From positions 124,001 through 188,000 of the forward strand of contig CAVEOA010000003.1 of NCBI GenBank assembly GCA_963617205.1: a DNA stretch of 64,000 nucleotides, read 5' to 3'. This DNA comes from UBA11524 sp963617205 (GTDB lineage Bacteria; Bacillota; Clostridia; Christensenellales; Aristaeellaceae). The notes beneath the pieces are model-generated. The model ran no database searches. It saw nothing but the letters and a program-made list of their open reading frames with translations, and was not told the origin of the DNA. Made by a program: the position numbers and the translations under genes. Of the stretch, positions 33,258-41,717 are shown one piece after another; positions within the stretch are counted from its first letter, which is position 1, and each line of letters begins with the position of its first letter.

Positions 33258-34286
33258 TTACTTCATTTCGTTGCGGGTCTGCAGCGCCATCTTCGCCTGC
33301 AGCTTGCGCTGGGTCTGGTCGATGACGACTGCCAGAATGATAACGATGCCGCGGATTACCTTCTGCCAGAACTCGCTGACGCCGCACATCGTCATGCCGT
33401 CGTTGATGACGCCGATGACGAATGCGCCGACAATCGTGCCGACAATCGTGCCGGAGCCGCCAGCCATGGACGTGCCGCCCAGAACCGTCGCCGCGATGGC
33501 GTTCATTTCCCAGCCGTCGCCGGAGTTCGGATGAGCCGCGTTGATCTGCGCCGTGTTGATCAGACCAATCCACGCCGCGCAGAAGCCGGAGATGACATAC
33601 ACGAGAATCTTGACGCGGTCAGCGCGGATGCCGGAGAGCTTTGCGGACTTTTCATTGCCGCCGACAGCCAGAATGTGCCAGCCGGTCGCCGTGCGCTTGA
33701 GCAGCACCGCCGCGATGATGGAAAGCACCGCGAAGACGTAAATGCCCGCCGGAACGCCGAGCCAGTCAGAGCCGAGCGCCTTGAAGCCGGTGTTGCCCAG
33801 CGCTTCATAGCCAGCCAGCTTGGTGAAGGTCGAGCCGCCGGAGCGCAGGTTTGCAAAGCCGCGGCAAATATACATGGTGCCCAGCGTCGCGATGAAGGCG
33901 GCAACCTTCAGCTTCGTGATAATCAGACCGTTGATGGCGCCGACGAGGCAGCCGAACGCCAGCATCAGCACGATGATGGCAGGGACGGAGAAGTAAATCG
34001 TCTTGCCGCCGATGGTAAGCCCTTCCTGAAGGAGACCGCCGGCAAGCATGCCGACCAGACCGACCACGGCGCCGACAGACAGGTCAATGCCGCCGGTGAT
34101 GATGACGAACGTCATGCCAAGCGCCAGAATGCCGTACAGGGCAACGTGCTTGGCGACCATCGTGAGGGTAGAGAGCTGCAGGAACGAGGGAGACGCGATA
34201 CTGAAGAAGATGACGAGGAGAATCAGCACGATAAAGGTACGACCCTTCAGCAGCGTCATCAGCAGCTGATTGTTATTCTTTTTCAT
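33258..34286 (-). CDS. CUT2 sugar ABC transporter permease (RbsC type)
   Basis: 342 residues starting MKKNNNQLLMTLLKGR; the open frame extends to 34400, but ATG 34286 with GGAGTGGG upstream fits the family. Nine or ten membrane segments are seen, with ILALGMTFVIITGGIDLSVG (the family's best-kept segment), LGTMYICRGFANL, GGNEKSAKLSGIRADRVK (the cytoplasmic EAA-like loop) and AIAATVLGGTSMAGGSGT. A homodimer forms the channel with the ATPase and binding protein of this operon. The pentose/autoinducer-2 branch is likely, the sugar unknown. Confidence 0.93.
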   Translation of the reverse strand: MKKNNNQLLMTLLKGRTFIVLILLVIFFSIASPSFLQLSTLTMVAKHVALYGILALGMTFVIITGGIDLSVGAVVGLVGMLAGGLLQEGLTIGGKTIYFSVPAIIVLMLAFGCLVGAINGLIITKLKVAAFIATLGTMYICRGFANLRSGGSTFTKLAGYEALGNTGFKALGSDWLGVPAGIYVFAVLSIIAAVLLKRTATGWHILAVGGNEKSAKLSGIRADRVKILVYVISGFCAAWIGLINTAQINAAHPNSGDGWEMNAIAATVLGGTSMAGGSGTIVGTIVGAFVIGVINDGMTMCGVSEFWQKVIRGIVIILAVVIDQTQRKLQAKMALQTRNEMK

Positions 34287-34309
34287 TTTATTACCCACTC
34301 CATTTCCGC

Positions 34310-35848
34310 TCAAGCTTTTTTGCCGGTAGCAAGGCCAGCGTAGGACGCACGGACGAGATTGTCCTCCGTGATGTCGTCGCCGGAGAGTTCCGCGGTGCAC
34401 TTGCCGTTGGACAGCACGTAGATGCGGTCAGCGACAGCCATGATTTCCTTCAGTTCGGAGGAAATGACGATGATGGACAATCCGCGTTCCGAGAATTCAT
34501 GGATGATTTCAAAGACCTCTGTCTTTGCGCCGATATCGATGCCGCGCGAAGGCTCATCCATCAGCAGGACGGTCGGATTCGTCATCAACCCCTTCGCGAT
34601 AACCACCTTCTGCTGGTTGCCGCCGGAAAGGGACAAAATCGGCAGATGCTTGTCCGCCACCTTGATGTGCAGGTCCCTGATCTTGTCATCGACCGCCTTC
34701 TCTTCCTCCTTGAAGTTGAGCAGACCGCCGCGTGCAAACTTCTTCAATGAAGACAGCGACGCATTCTTGCAGATGTCAAGGCTCTGCACCTGCCCCTGAA
34801 GCTGACGGTCCTCCGGCACGATGGCGAAGCCTGCCTTCATCTGGTCGGCGATGGTGCCGATCTTCATGGGCTTGCCCATGTAGACGACCTCGCCCGTATG
34901 CTCCGGATGCATCCCCATCAGGCACTCGAACAGCTCGCTGCGTCCGGCGCCCAGCAGACCGTAGATGCCCAGCACCTCGCCCTTCTTGAGGTTCATGCTT
35001 ACATCATCCAGCAGCCAGCCGCCGCCGGTCTTCGGCAGGCTCATGTGCTTAAGCTCCAGCACCGTCTCCGCCTTCGTCAGGTCAATGGAGCGCTCGAAGC
35101 GGTGATACTGCGTATTCTTGCCGACCATGTTCTCGACAATCCACGGCAGATTGATGTCCTTCACGTCCGCATCCGCCACGTACCTGCCATCGCGCAGGAT
35201 GGTCACGTGGTCGCCGATTTCCATGATTTCTTCCAATCGGTGAGAAATGTAGACGATGGACAGCCCCTGCGCAATCAGCTCGCGCATGATCTTGAACAGC
35301 ACCTTCACCTCCGCCGCGGACAGCGAGGAGGTCGGCTCGTCCATGATCAGCACGCGCAGGTCGTTTTCCACCAGATTGCGGGCAATTTCGACCATCTGCT
35401 GCTGACCGACGCGCAGATCCCCCACCAGCGTTTCCGGCGGAATCTCATGCTCGAGTTGCTTCAGGACGACCTTCGCGCCTTCAAGATGCTGCTTGTCGTC
35501 CAGAAAGAGTCCTTTTTTCTTCTCGTGGCACATGAAGATGTTCTGCGCCACGGTCAGGTTCTGGAACAGGCTCAGCTCCTGATGGATGATGCCGATGCCC
35601 TTTGCACGGGCGGCGTTGGTATCCTTGAAGGAAACCTCCTTGCCGTCCATGTACATCTTGCCGCTTGTCGGCTGCTCGATGCCGGCAATCATCTTCATCA
35701 GCGTGCTCTTGCCTGCGCCGTTTTCGCCGATCAGCACGTTCACCTTGCCCTTAAGCAGATCAAAGGAAACCTGATCGAGCGCCTTGGTGCCGGGATATAC
35801 CTTATCGATTTTTTCGCAGTGCAGCACTACATTCGGATCATCAAACAT
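34310..35848 (-). CDS. CUT2 sugar ABC transporter ATPase, two nucleotide-binding domains
   Basis: 512 residues of the RbsA/MglA type. The first domain has Walker A GENGAGKST (about 41-49), signature LRVGQQQ and Walker B VLIMDEP; the second has a degenerate Walker A, GLLGAGRSE, with signature LSGGNQQ and LLMDEPSRGID. This asymmetry is standard for the family: one of the two sites is catalytically weak. It powers the RbsC-type permease encoded 23 bases downstream. Confidence 0.94.
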   Translation of the reverse strand: MFDDPNVVLHCEKIDKVYPGTKALDQVSFDLLKGKVNVLIGENGAGKSTLMKMIAGIEQPTSGKMYMDGKEVSFKDTNAARAKGIGIIHQELSLFQNLTVAQNIFMCHEKKKGLFLDDKQHLEGAKVVLKQLEHEIPPETLVGDLRVGQQQMVEIARNLVENDLRVLIMDEPTSSLSAAEVKVLFKIMRELIAQGLSIVYISHRLEEIMEIGDHVTILRDGRYVADADVKDINLPWIVENMVGKNTQYHRFERSIDLTKAETVLELKHMSLPKTGGGWLLDDVSMNLKKGEVLGIYGLLGAGRSELFECLMGMHPEHTGEVVYMGKPMKIGTIADQMKAGFAIVPEDRQLQGQVQSLDICKNASLSSLKKFARGGLLNFKEEEKAVDDKIRDLHIKVADKHLPILSLSGGNQQKVVIAKGLMTNPTVLLMDEPSRGIDIGAKTEVFEIIHEFSERGLSIIVISSELKEIMAVADRIYVLSNGKCTAELSGDDITEDNLVRASYAGLATGKKA

Positions 35849-35860
35849 GGTGCACCTCCG

Positions 35861-36463
35861 TTATTCAATCGACATGCTCACCGGCGTAATGGTCACGGTT
35901 GTGCCGGAAGCGGTGGCTGCGCCGACGATGGTCACGGTCTTGCCCTGAATGGATTCATCGATGCTCAGGGGCGTCACGACGTTGGCGTAGGACTGGTCAT
36001 TCAATGCCTTGGCGTACTGGCTCCATTCGGTCTGGTTCGTGAAGTCGTTCGTCAGGGACTTTGCGGTCTGCGTGTCGCGCAGCGCGGTGTTGGTGGATGT
36101 GTAAATGCTGCCCAGCTCAACAACGAATACAACGTCTCCCGTATAGCCGTCCGGTACAACGGTGATGCTGTTCTTCTTGCCCGTCGCCTTGGAGGAATAT
36201 TCCGCGACGGTGCCCTTGACGGTTACAGCGGTGCCCAGCCCGAGCGTGCTCTTGTCCAGCGTCTCAATCGTTGTGATGTCAACCGCCTTGCCGGTAATTT
36301 CGCTGACGACATTGTCCCAGTCGCCGCTGGAGCTCGACTGCGCATCGAATACAACCACGCCGGTATACTGGCTTTCGGTGCCCTTATCGATGACCTTCAT
36401 GTTGCATACAACGAAGACAATCAGCACAACCGCGATGATAATCCAAATCAATTTCTTTTTCAT
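35861..36463 (-). CDS. DUF2291-family protein
   Basis: 200 residues with one N-terminal membrane helix (residues 5-22, LIWIIIAVVLIVFVVC) and an outer domain containing GTAVTVKGTVAEYSSK and TVTIVGAAT, matching DUF2291, a family found almost only beside CUT2-type sugar transporters. The SALTNDFTNQTEW-like segment near residue 140 is also typical. FVVC at 17-20 is not a good lipobox, so it is probably anchored by the helix. An accessory role in binding-protein docking is possible, but unknown. AAGGAGA precedes the ATG. Confidence 0.8.
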   Translation of the reverse strand: MKKKLIWIIIAVVLIVFVVCNMKVIDKGTESQYTGVVVFDAQSSSSGDWDNVVSEITGKAVDITTIETLDKSTLGLGTAVTVKGTVAEYSSKATGKKNSITVVPDGYTGDVVFVVELGSIYTSTNTALRDTQTAKSLTNDFTNQTEWSQYAKALNDQSYANVVTPLSIDESIQGKTVTIVGAATASGTTVTITPVSMSIE

Positions 36464-36618
36464 GTCTGGCGTTCTCCTTCAAGCTTCAAGGTTCCGCAAT
36501 GCGGACAGGGTAACACTGCACAAACGAGCGATACCTTACTGATTAGGAAGTTTCTGTGTCAGACGGCGCAAAGGGCACATCCAGCGATTCCGCTGATCTG
36601 TGCGGTGCTGCCCCATTA

Positions 36619-36673
36619 GAAAGGGGTGGAAGCGCCAAAGTGTCAGGCACTTCTCGGACGCTCCCACCCTTTC
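36619..36673 (-). terminator. Hairpin between binding-protein gene and the rest of the operon
   Basis: Arms at 36619-36634 and 36659-36673 pair over about 15 bases with an inner AAGTG/CACTT stem; on the minus strand it is followed by only TTTC. It probably stabilises or shortens the binding-protein transcript, giving that protein in excess, as in other ABC operons. The 234-base gap holds no gene. Confidence 0.7.
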
Positions 36674-36697
36674 CGTTCTACATGTTAATCTTGTTGA

Positions 36698-37645
36698 TCA
36701 CTCGCCGGTGTAGACGAAGGAATTCAGGTACTCGACGTTGTCGATGGTGATCGCAACGCACTCGACCAGCTGCTTCTCGGATTCGGGCTTCACGCCGTTC
36801 TCGATGTAGTTGACAGCCTGCTCAATCGCCATTTCGGTGATCTTAGCAATCTGCTGCAGCGCGGTGCCGACCATCTGGCCGTTCTTGATGTAGGTGCCGG
36901 CGTCGTCAGAGCCATCCAGACCGATGATCTTGATGTCGGTGCGGCCAGCGTCGATGCAAGCCTGAGCAGCGCCGCAAGCCATGGTGTCGTTGCCGCAGAT
37001 GATGCCGGTGATTTCCGGATGCGCCTGCAGGATGGCTTCGGTCTTGCTGTAGCCTTCCGTCTGGCTCCAGTTGGCGGACTGCTGAGCAACCATCTCAAGG
37101 CCGTCGTACTGGTCGATAACGGAGTGATAGTTCTCGGAACGGACTTGGCAGTTGGTGTCAGATTCCAGACCGAGCAGCTCAGCGTACTTGCCTTCGTAGT
37201 TCATGGCCTCGACCCACTTCTCAGCGATCGCGGCAGCGCCCTGCGCGTTGTCCGCAACGATCTGAGCCAGCGCCAGACCGGTTTCGTTGATTTCGCGGTC
37301 AATCAGCACCACGGGGATGCCGGCTTCGTTCGCCTTGCGGACAGCCTCGATGGAAGCATCAGCGCCGGCGTTGTCGCAGATGATGGCGACGGCCTTGTCG
37401 TTGATGGCAGCCTCAAACAGCTCCAGCTGCTTGGCGGCGTCGTCGTCATGGGAGAAGCACTTTGCGGTGTAGCCGAGCTCTTCAACCTTGGGTGCGCCGA
37501 CGATCTGCTCGGTGGCGAAGAAGGGGTTCGAGGTGGACGGGGTGATGATGTAGATGATGCCCTTGGATTCCGTCTCAGCGGATGCCAGGGAAACCATGCC
37601 GATGACCATCATCATGGCGAGAACGAGAGCAACGATTTTCTTCAT
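36698..37645 (-). CDS. CUT2 sugar ABC transporter substrate-binding protein
   Basis: 315 residues: signal peptide 1-23 (VALVLAMMMVIGMVSLASA), then a type I periplasmic-binding fold of the RbsB family. IIYIITPSTSNPFFATEQI opens the first lobe; AIICDNAGADASIEAVRKAN, VVLIDREINETG and IIGLDGSDDAGTYIKNGQM are family landmarks, with Asp, Arg and Asn residues at the usual ribose-binding places. The closing ETQLVE-like tail is normal. It lacks a clear lipobox cysteine. AAAGGAGG lies nine bases before the ATG. It follows lacI by 69 bases with no separate promoter. Confidence 0.92.
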   Translation of the reverse strand: MKKIVALVLAMMMVIGMVSLASAETESKGIIYIITPSTSNPFFATEQIVGAPKVEELGYTAKCFSHDDDAAKQLELFEAAINDKAVAIICDNAGADASIEAVRKANEAGIPVVLIDREINETGLALAQIVADNAQGAAAIAEKWVEAMNYEGKYAELLGLESDTNCQVRSENYHSVIDQYDGLEMVAQQSANWSQTEGYSKTEAILQAHPEITGIICGNDTMACGAAQACIDAGRTDIKIIGLDGSDDAGTYIKNGQMVGTALQQIAKITEMAIEQAVNYIENGVKPESEKQLVECVAITIDNVEYLNSFVYTGE

Positions 37646-37714
37646 GGGGATATCCTCCTTTATTTTTTAGTCCTCTCTGAGGACTTTGGAGCGTAGGGGA
37701 ATGAGGAAACCGGT

Positions 37715-38743
37715 TCAGTTCATGTTCAGGTCGCGGATGCTCTGGCGTTCCATCAGCATGACGCTGACCTCGATCTTCTGGATGCTGCGCGGCGATGTCG
37801 GATCCATCATGGATACGAGACGCTGCACCGCAATCCGGCTGATGTCCTCGCGGTATACCCGAACGGAGGAGAGCGGCGGATTGGACACCTGACAGATTTC
37901 GAGATCATCCATGCCGATGATGGACACGTCGGCGGGCAGCTGATAGCCCTTATCCTTGAGGGCGCGGACGCATCCGACTGCCATCACGTCATTCGCAACG
38001 AAGAATGCGGTTGGCAGCGGCTCCTTGCGCTTGTCGAGCAAATCGAGCATATCGCGGTACGCGCCCTCAACCGTAGGCGTCACCTGCCAGAGGTAATTCT
38101 CCGGAAGCGGCAGGTGATTCTTGCTCATCGCCGCCTCGTAGCCCTTGCGGCGATACCGCATGTTGTTGAAGCGGACAGAGGCGGTCACATGCTCAATCCG
38201 GGTGTGACCCATCGCAATCAGGCGCTGCGTTGCCATGTAGCCCGCTTCGTAGTTGTTGATGACGACGCAGTTGAGCGCTTCATGGCGGAAGAGGCTGTCG
38301 AGCACCAGCAGCGGCGCTCTGCTCTTGTTGAACAGCCGGACGTCCTCTTCAAACATCTCCGTGGCAAGCAGCAGCACGCCGGCGCAATCCTCCGAGCAAA
38401 TCTCGTGAATCTGCTCCAGATAATCCTCGTCCTTTTCCATGTGGATGTGGGTGATCAGCAGCTCAAAGCCATTCTGGCGCGCCTCGCGGGTGATGTTCTC
38501 AATCATCTCCGCGAAGAACTGCGTGTCCATGACGACCAGTCCATGCCGCTTGAAGATGACCAGACGAATGTACTCCTTGCTCAGCCCGGAGGACTTGTCG
38601 ACCGCGTATCCCATCTCCCTGGCAATGGAGAGAATCTGCTTCTGCTTCTTCTCGCCCACGCCCGCCTTGCCGTTTAACGCGTTGCTCACCGTCGCAGGTG
38701 ATACGCCGGCCCTTTCCGCGATGTCCCGAATGCGAATCTTCAT
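37715..38743 (-). CDS. LacI-family transcriptional regulator
   Basis: 342 residues. The helix-turn-helix at residues 4-24 reads IRDIAERAGVSPATVSNALN, followed by a hinge helix and a sugar-binding core (GVLLLATEMFEEDVRLFN; VVINNYEAGYMATQRLIAMG; AFFVANDVMAVGCVRALK; VSIIGMDDLEICQ). As first gene of the sugar operon it most likely represses it, and perhaps fucU and the DUF1593 genes, in response to the imported sugar or its product. Its own promoter carries candidate operators. Probable autoregulation is inferred. Confidence 0.93.
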   Translation of the reverse strand: MKIRIRDIAERAGVSPATVSNALNGKAGVGEKKQKQILSIAREMGYAVDKSSGLSKEYIRLVIFKRHGLVVMDTQFFAEMIENITREARQNGFELLITHIHMEKDEDYLEQIHEICSEDCAGVLLLATEMFEEDVRLFNKSRAPLLVLDSLFRHEALNCVVINNYEAGYMATQRLIAMGHTRIEHVTASVRFNNMRYRRKGYEAAMSKNHLPLPENYLWQVTPTVEGAYRDMLDLLDKRKEPLPTAFFVANDVMAVGCVRALKDKGYQLPADVSIIGMDDLEICQVSNPPLSSVRVYREDISRIAVQRLVSMMDPTSPRSIQKIEVSVMLMERQSIRDLNMN

Positions 38744-38808
38744 GGTTCTTGCCTTCCGCGCGGACTGCCGAATAACGATTCATCAGCTAAACAGTTTCAG
38801 CACTCCTT

Positions 38809-38955
38809 GCTAATTATTTAGCCCACGCAGCAAGATGATTTCGTTCGTTGACTGCGTTCGCTTGATCTGACTATACGATACCAGCCTTTTGGTTTTTTGT
38901 CAAGAGTGCCTAAAACGCAAAAAGTTAAGTGAAAAATCAGCCCTTCAGCGCTAAA
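38809..38955 (-). promoter_or_regulatory. lacI/sugar operon control region
   Basis: Minus strand TTGACA (38898-38903), 17 bases, TATCGT (38875-38880). Candidate operators are GCTAATTATTTAGC (38809-38822, perfect GCTAA/TTAGC dyad) and TTCAGCGCTAAA (38944-38955, LacI-type with central GCGC). An 18-base motif, GATTTCGTTCGTTGACTG (38837-38854), recurs with one change before the first DUF1593 gene. The rest of the 324-base gap holds only the fucU terminator. Confidence 0.55.
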
Positions 38956-38980
38956 TTTATCAGCTATCACGTTTTCGGTC

Positions 38981-39018
38981 AAAAAAAGTCCGGAGAAAAG
39001 CGCCTTCTTTCTCCGGAT
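38981..39018 (-). terminator. fucU terminator
   Basis: On the minus strand TCCGGAGAAA (39008-39017) pairs with TTTCTCCGGA-equivalent sequence (38989-38998), followed by CTTTTTTT (38981-38988). Two copies of TTTAGTAAAC (39018 and 39041) lie between it and the fucU stop. Confidence 0.88.
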
Positions 39019-39067
39019 TTAGTAAACAATTTATTTATTTAGTAAACGGGTTAATTAAATTAATTTT

Positions 39068-39502
39068 TCAGCTGCGGATGACGCCCTTCTTGAGAATGAC
39101 GCAGGCATACAGCGCCTGCTCGCCGGTCTGAATGGTCGCATACGCCTGCCTGCTCTGGTCATAGAACGGGAAGCGCTTCGTGAACTGAATCTTCGCGTTC
39201 GGCTCATACTTCGCAATCGTTTCGCGGAAATCCTTCCAGATCGGCGGTTCTCCGTCCGGCACGCTGCCCGGCACGACCTCCATCAGCGTCACAGACGCCT
39301 CGACAAAGTCATCCAGCGGAAACACCTGCAAAATCGCATCGAGCAGCTCATTCGCACCGTGACCGTCGCAGCGCACGCAGCGCTTGCCCATCGATGCGGC
39401 CGGGAAATTGCCGTCGCCAATCACGATTTCATCGCCGTGACCCATTTCAGCAAGAATTTTCAGCAGCTCCGGCTGCAGCAGAGGAGAAATACCCTTCAGC
39501 AT
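39068..39502 (-). CDS. fucU: RbsD/FucU-family mutarotase
   Basis: 144 residues. MLKGISPLLQPELLKILAEM followed by GHGDEIVIGDGNFPA is the FucU hallmark, with the catalytic His22-type residue in MGHGDE. GANELLDAILQVFPLDDF and the C-terminal YACVILKKGV are also conserved. The enzyme speeds the alpha-beta interconversion of L-fucose or a related sugar after uptake, giving the anomer needed by the isomerase. It has its own consensus promoter and terminator, so it is transcribed apart from the lacI-led operon. Confidence 0.92.
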   Translation of the reverse strand: MLKGISPLLQPELLKILAEMGHGDEIVIGDGNFPAASMGKRCVRCDGHGANELLDAILQVFPLDDFVEASVTLMEVVPGSVPDGEPPIWKDFRETIAKYEPNAKIQFTKRFPFYDQSRQAYATIQTGEQALYACVILKKGVIRS

Positions 39503-39556
39503 TTTCTTTCATTCCTTTCTGTTTTTCCGTGCGGTGTTCTCGCCGCGCCTGTGTGC

Positions 39557-39586
39557 ATTATAGTCGAATATCGACCGTTTTGTCAA
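39557..39586 (-). promoter_or_regulatory. fucU promoter with embedded palindrome
   Basis: Minus strand TTGACA (39581-39586), 18 bases, TATAAT (39557-39562). The spacer contains the palindrome GTCGA-ATA-TCGAC (39563-39575), well placed for a repressor. Confidence 0.8.
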
Positions 39587-39677
39587 TCCGTGTCCCACGC
39601 TCCCCGTTTTGCCGGTTTTTGACTTTTGTACACATTCGCCAAAGTCACCTCTATCGCAGCTAATAATAGGAAGCTTT

Positions 39678-39995
39678 TTAGCGAACTAAACGCAAATCGC
39701 CCTTTTCTGCGGCATGTGACCGTTTCATGCAACTTTTCGCTAAATTAAATTTTGTTGTTTACTAAATTTCAAAACAATTTTCGCTTTGTTTATTTGTTTT
39801 CCTCATTCAGCAGCTATTTTTACTTGACAACCGCTTAACGAGCGAACAGGTTTCCTTGTTTTCTGTTGTTTTTTGATAAAGAGCCCCTTCGTCTTTTTTA
39901 TTTCCTGTGAATTTTTGCGCTTTTTGTTCATCTGGCGCACATTTGACAAGCTTCATTTTCTCTGATATTCTGCAGTTGATTTCGTTCGTTGGCTG
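39678..39995 (+). promoter_or_regulatory. Control region of the DUF1593 genes
   Basis: TTGACA (39943-39948), 17 bases, TATTCT (39966-39971) drive the first DUF1593 gene. GATTTCGTTCGTTGGCTG (39978-39995) begins at about +1, a roadblock position, and matches the site in the lacI leader. Upstream are TTTAGCGAACTAAA (39678-39691, a dyad) and GTTTACTAAA (39758-39767). No other gene is seen in the 541-base gap. Confidence 0.6.
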
Positions 39996-40043
39996 TTTTT
40001 CGACCTGATAAGACATGACCGTTTCGTCAAGGAGGAAAACAAC

Positions 40044-41609
40044 GTGAAAAAGTTCCTGTCTCTCGTTCTCTCTCTGCTGATGGTGCTGTCGATGGCTTCC
40101 TTTGCCGCTGCCGAAGAGGAAGCAGCCGTTGACACCCGTCCGCGCACCATCGTGACCACCGACCTGGAGTGCGACGACATCGACTCCATGCTCCACTTCC
40201 TGCTTTACGCCAACGACATTGATATCGCCGCGCTGGTCGTTTCCTCGTCCCAGCATCACTGGACGGGCGACGGCGAGCACACCATGAGCGAGATCATCTC
40301 CAGCTACAAGCAGAATGGCGACCTGACCGACTGGCGCCCGATGGAGGTTGACTGGATCGAGAACACGCTGCTCAATGAGTACGCGGAGGTCTATCCGAAC
40401 CTCGTCAAGCACGACTCCCGTTACCCCACCCCCGGCGAGCTGGTTGAGCGCACCAAGGTCGGCAACATCGAGTTCGAGGGCGACTACCGCTACGAAACCG
40501 AAGGCTCCAACTACATCAGGGACATCCTGCTCGACGACGACCCCCGCACCGTGTACGTGCAGGCCTGGGGCGGCGCGAACACCTTCGCCCGTGCGCTGCT
40601 GTCCATCGAGGAGCAGTACAAGGACACCGAGGATTGGGATGCCATCTACCGCAAGGTTTCCGACAAGGTCGTCTTCATCTCCTGGGGCGATCAGGACAAC
40701 GCCTATCCGGATTACATCAGCAAGAGCTGGTCTGAAATCCATCGCCTTTACTGCGTGACCTCCGGCATCGGCTACAACTCCTCCAACACCGTGACCGTCA
40801 ACTACCGCAAGTACTTCAAGGCAGATTGGCTGACCGAGAACATCAAGTTCGGTCACGGCGCACTGATGAGCAAGTACCTGCTCTTCGGCGACGGCACCTA
40901 CTACGTCGGCGAGACCGACAGCAACCAGTTCGGCTACATGTCCACGCTGAGCATGGACGGCTGCTGGCTGAGCTGGTTCGGCGGCGCTTCCGCATTCTCC
41001 CGCTATGACTTCATCTCCGAAGGCGACAGCCCCTGTTGGATGTACCTCGTGCCCGTCGGCCTGCGCGGTCTGGAGAATGCCAACTATGGCTCCTGGGGCG
41101 GCCGTATGGCGCCGACCACCGGCAGCGACGGCACAGTTACCATTTCCGCCGTCAGCGAATACGACCCCACCCTCGGCAAGATGTCCAAGGGCTACAGCGT
41201 GCATCGCTGGTTTAACGCCTTCATGAACGACTTCGCTGCCCGTGCCGACTGGTGCGTGAGCGACTATGCCGACGCCAACCATCAGCCTGTCGTCTCCACC
41301 ACCACCGCAGACACGACCGTGACCGCCGGCAGCACCGTTGACCTCGTCGGTCTTGCGGAAGACCCCGACGGCGACAATCTGACCTGCAACTGGTTTGTCT
41401 ACACCGATGCGTCCGTGTATTCCGGCGCAAGCCTGGCTTACCTCGACGTGTGGGAGCATGACACTGCCGCCACCACCTTCACCGTGCCTGCCGACGCGGT
41501 CGAGGGCGACTACTTCAACCTCGTTCTGGCAGTGACCGACGACGGCGAACCGGCTCTGACGCGCTATGCGCAGGTCATCGTCACCGTTGCCGCGACCCCC
41601 GCTGAGTAA
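40044..41609 (+). CDS. Secreted DUF1593 (nucleoside-hydrolase-like) protein 1
   Basis: 521 residues, GTG start with AAGGAGG at 40030-40036. Signal peptide 1-23. The DUF1593 domain begins RTIVTTDLECDDIDSMLHFL; the Asp cluster in TTDLECDD (38-45) recalls the calcium-binding DTDPGxDD motif of inosine-uridine nucleoside hydrolases, to which this family is structurally related. VQAWGGANTFARALL also fits the hydrolase fold. From about residue 420 there is a cadherin/Ig-like domain (GLAEDPDGDNLTCNWFVYTD). An extracellular glycosidase or N-ribohydrolase activity is inferred. Own terminator follows. Confidence 0.82.
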   Translation: MKKFLSLVLSLLMVLSMASFAAAEEEAAVDTRPRTIVTTDLECDDIDSMLHFLLYANDIDIAALVVSSSQHHWTGDGEHTMSEIISSYKQNGDLTDWRPMEVDWIENTLLNEYAEVYPNLVKHDSRYPTPGELVERTKVGNIEFEGDYRYETEGSNYIRDILLDDDPRTVYVQAWGGANTFARALLSIEEQYKDTEDWDAIYRKVSDKVVFISWGDQDNAYPDYISKSWSEIHRLYCVTSGIGYNSSNTVTVNYRKYFKADWLTENIKFGHGALMSKYLLFGDGTYYVGETDSNQFGYMSTLSMDGCWLSWFGGASAFSRYDFISEGDSPCWMYLVPVGLRGLENANYGSWGGRMAPTTGSDGTVTISAVSEYDPTLGKMSKGYSVHRWFNAFMNDFAARADWCVSDYADANHQPVVSTTTADTTVTAGSTVDLVGLAEDPDGDNLTCNWFVYTDASVYSGASLAYLDVWEHDTAATTFTVPADAVEGDYFNLVLAVTDDGEPALTRYAQVIVTVAATPAE

Positions 41610-41623
41610 TCTCTCCCGACAGT

Positions 41624-41667
41624 GCCCTGACGCGTTCAGGCTATCTGCCCGTCAGGGCGCATTTTTC
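41624..41667 (+). terminator. Terminator between the DUF1593 genes
   Basis: GCCCTGACG (41624-41632) pairs with CGTCAGGGC (41650-41658), then ATTTTT. Only about 50 bases remain before the next start, so the second gene may rely on read-through. Confidence 0.85.
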
Positions 41668-41717
41668 CCGTTTTCCCGCTGATGCATTCAGCTATGTAAA
41701 GAAAGGGGATTATAACC

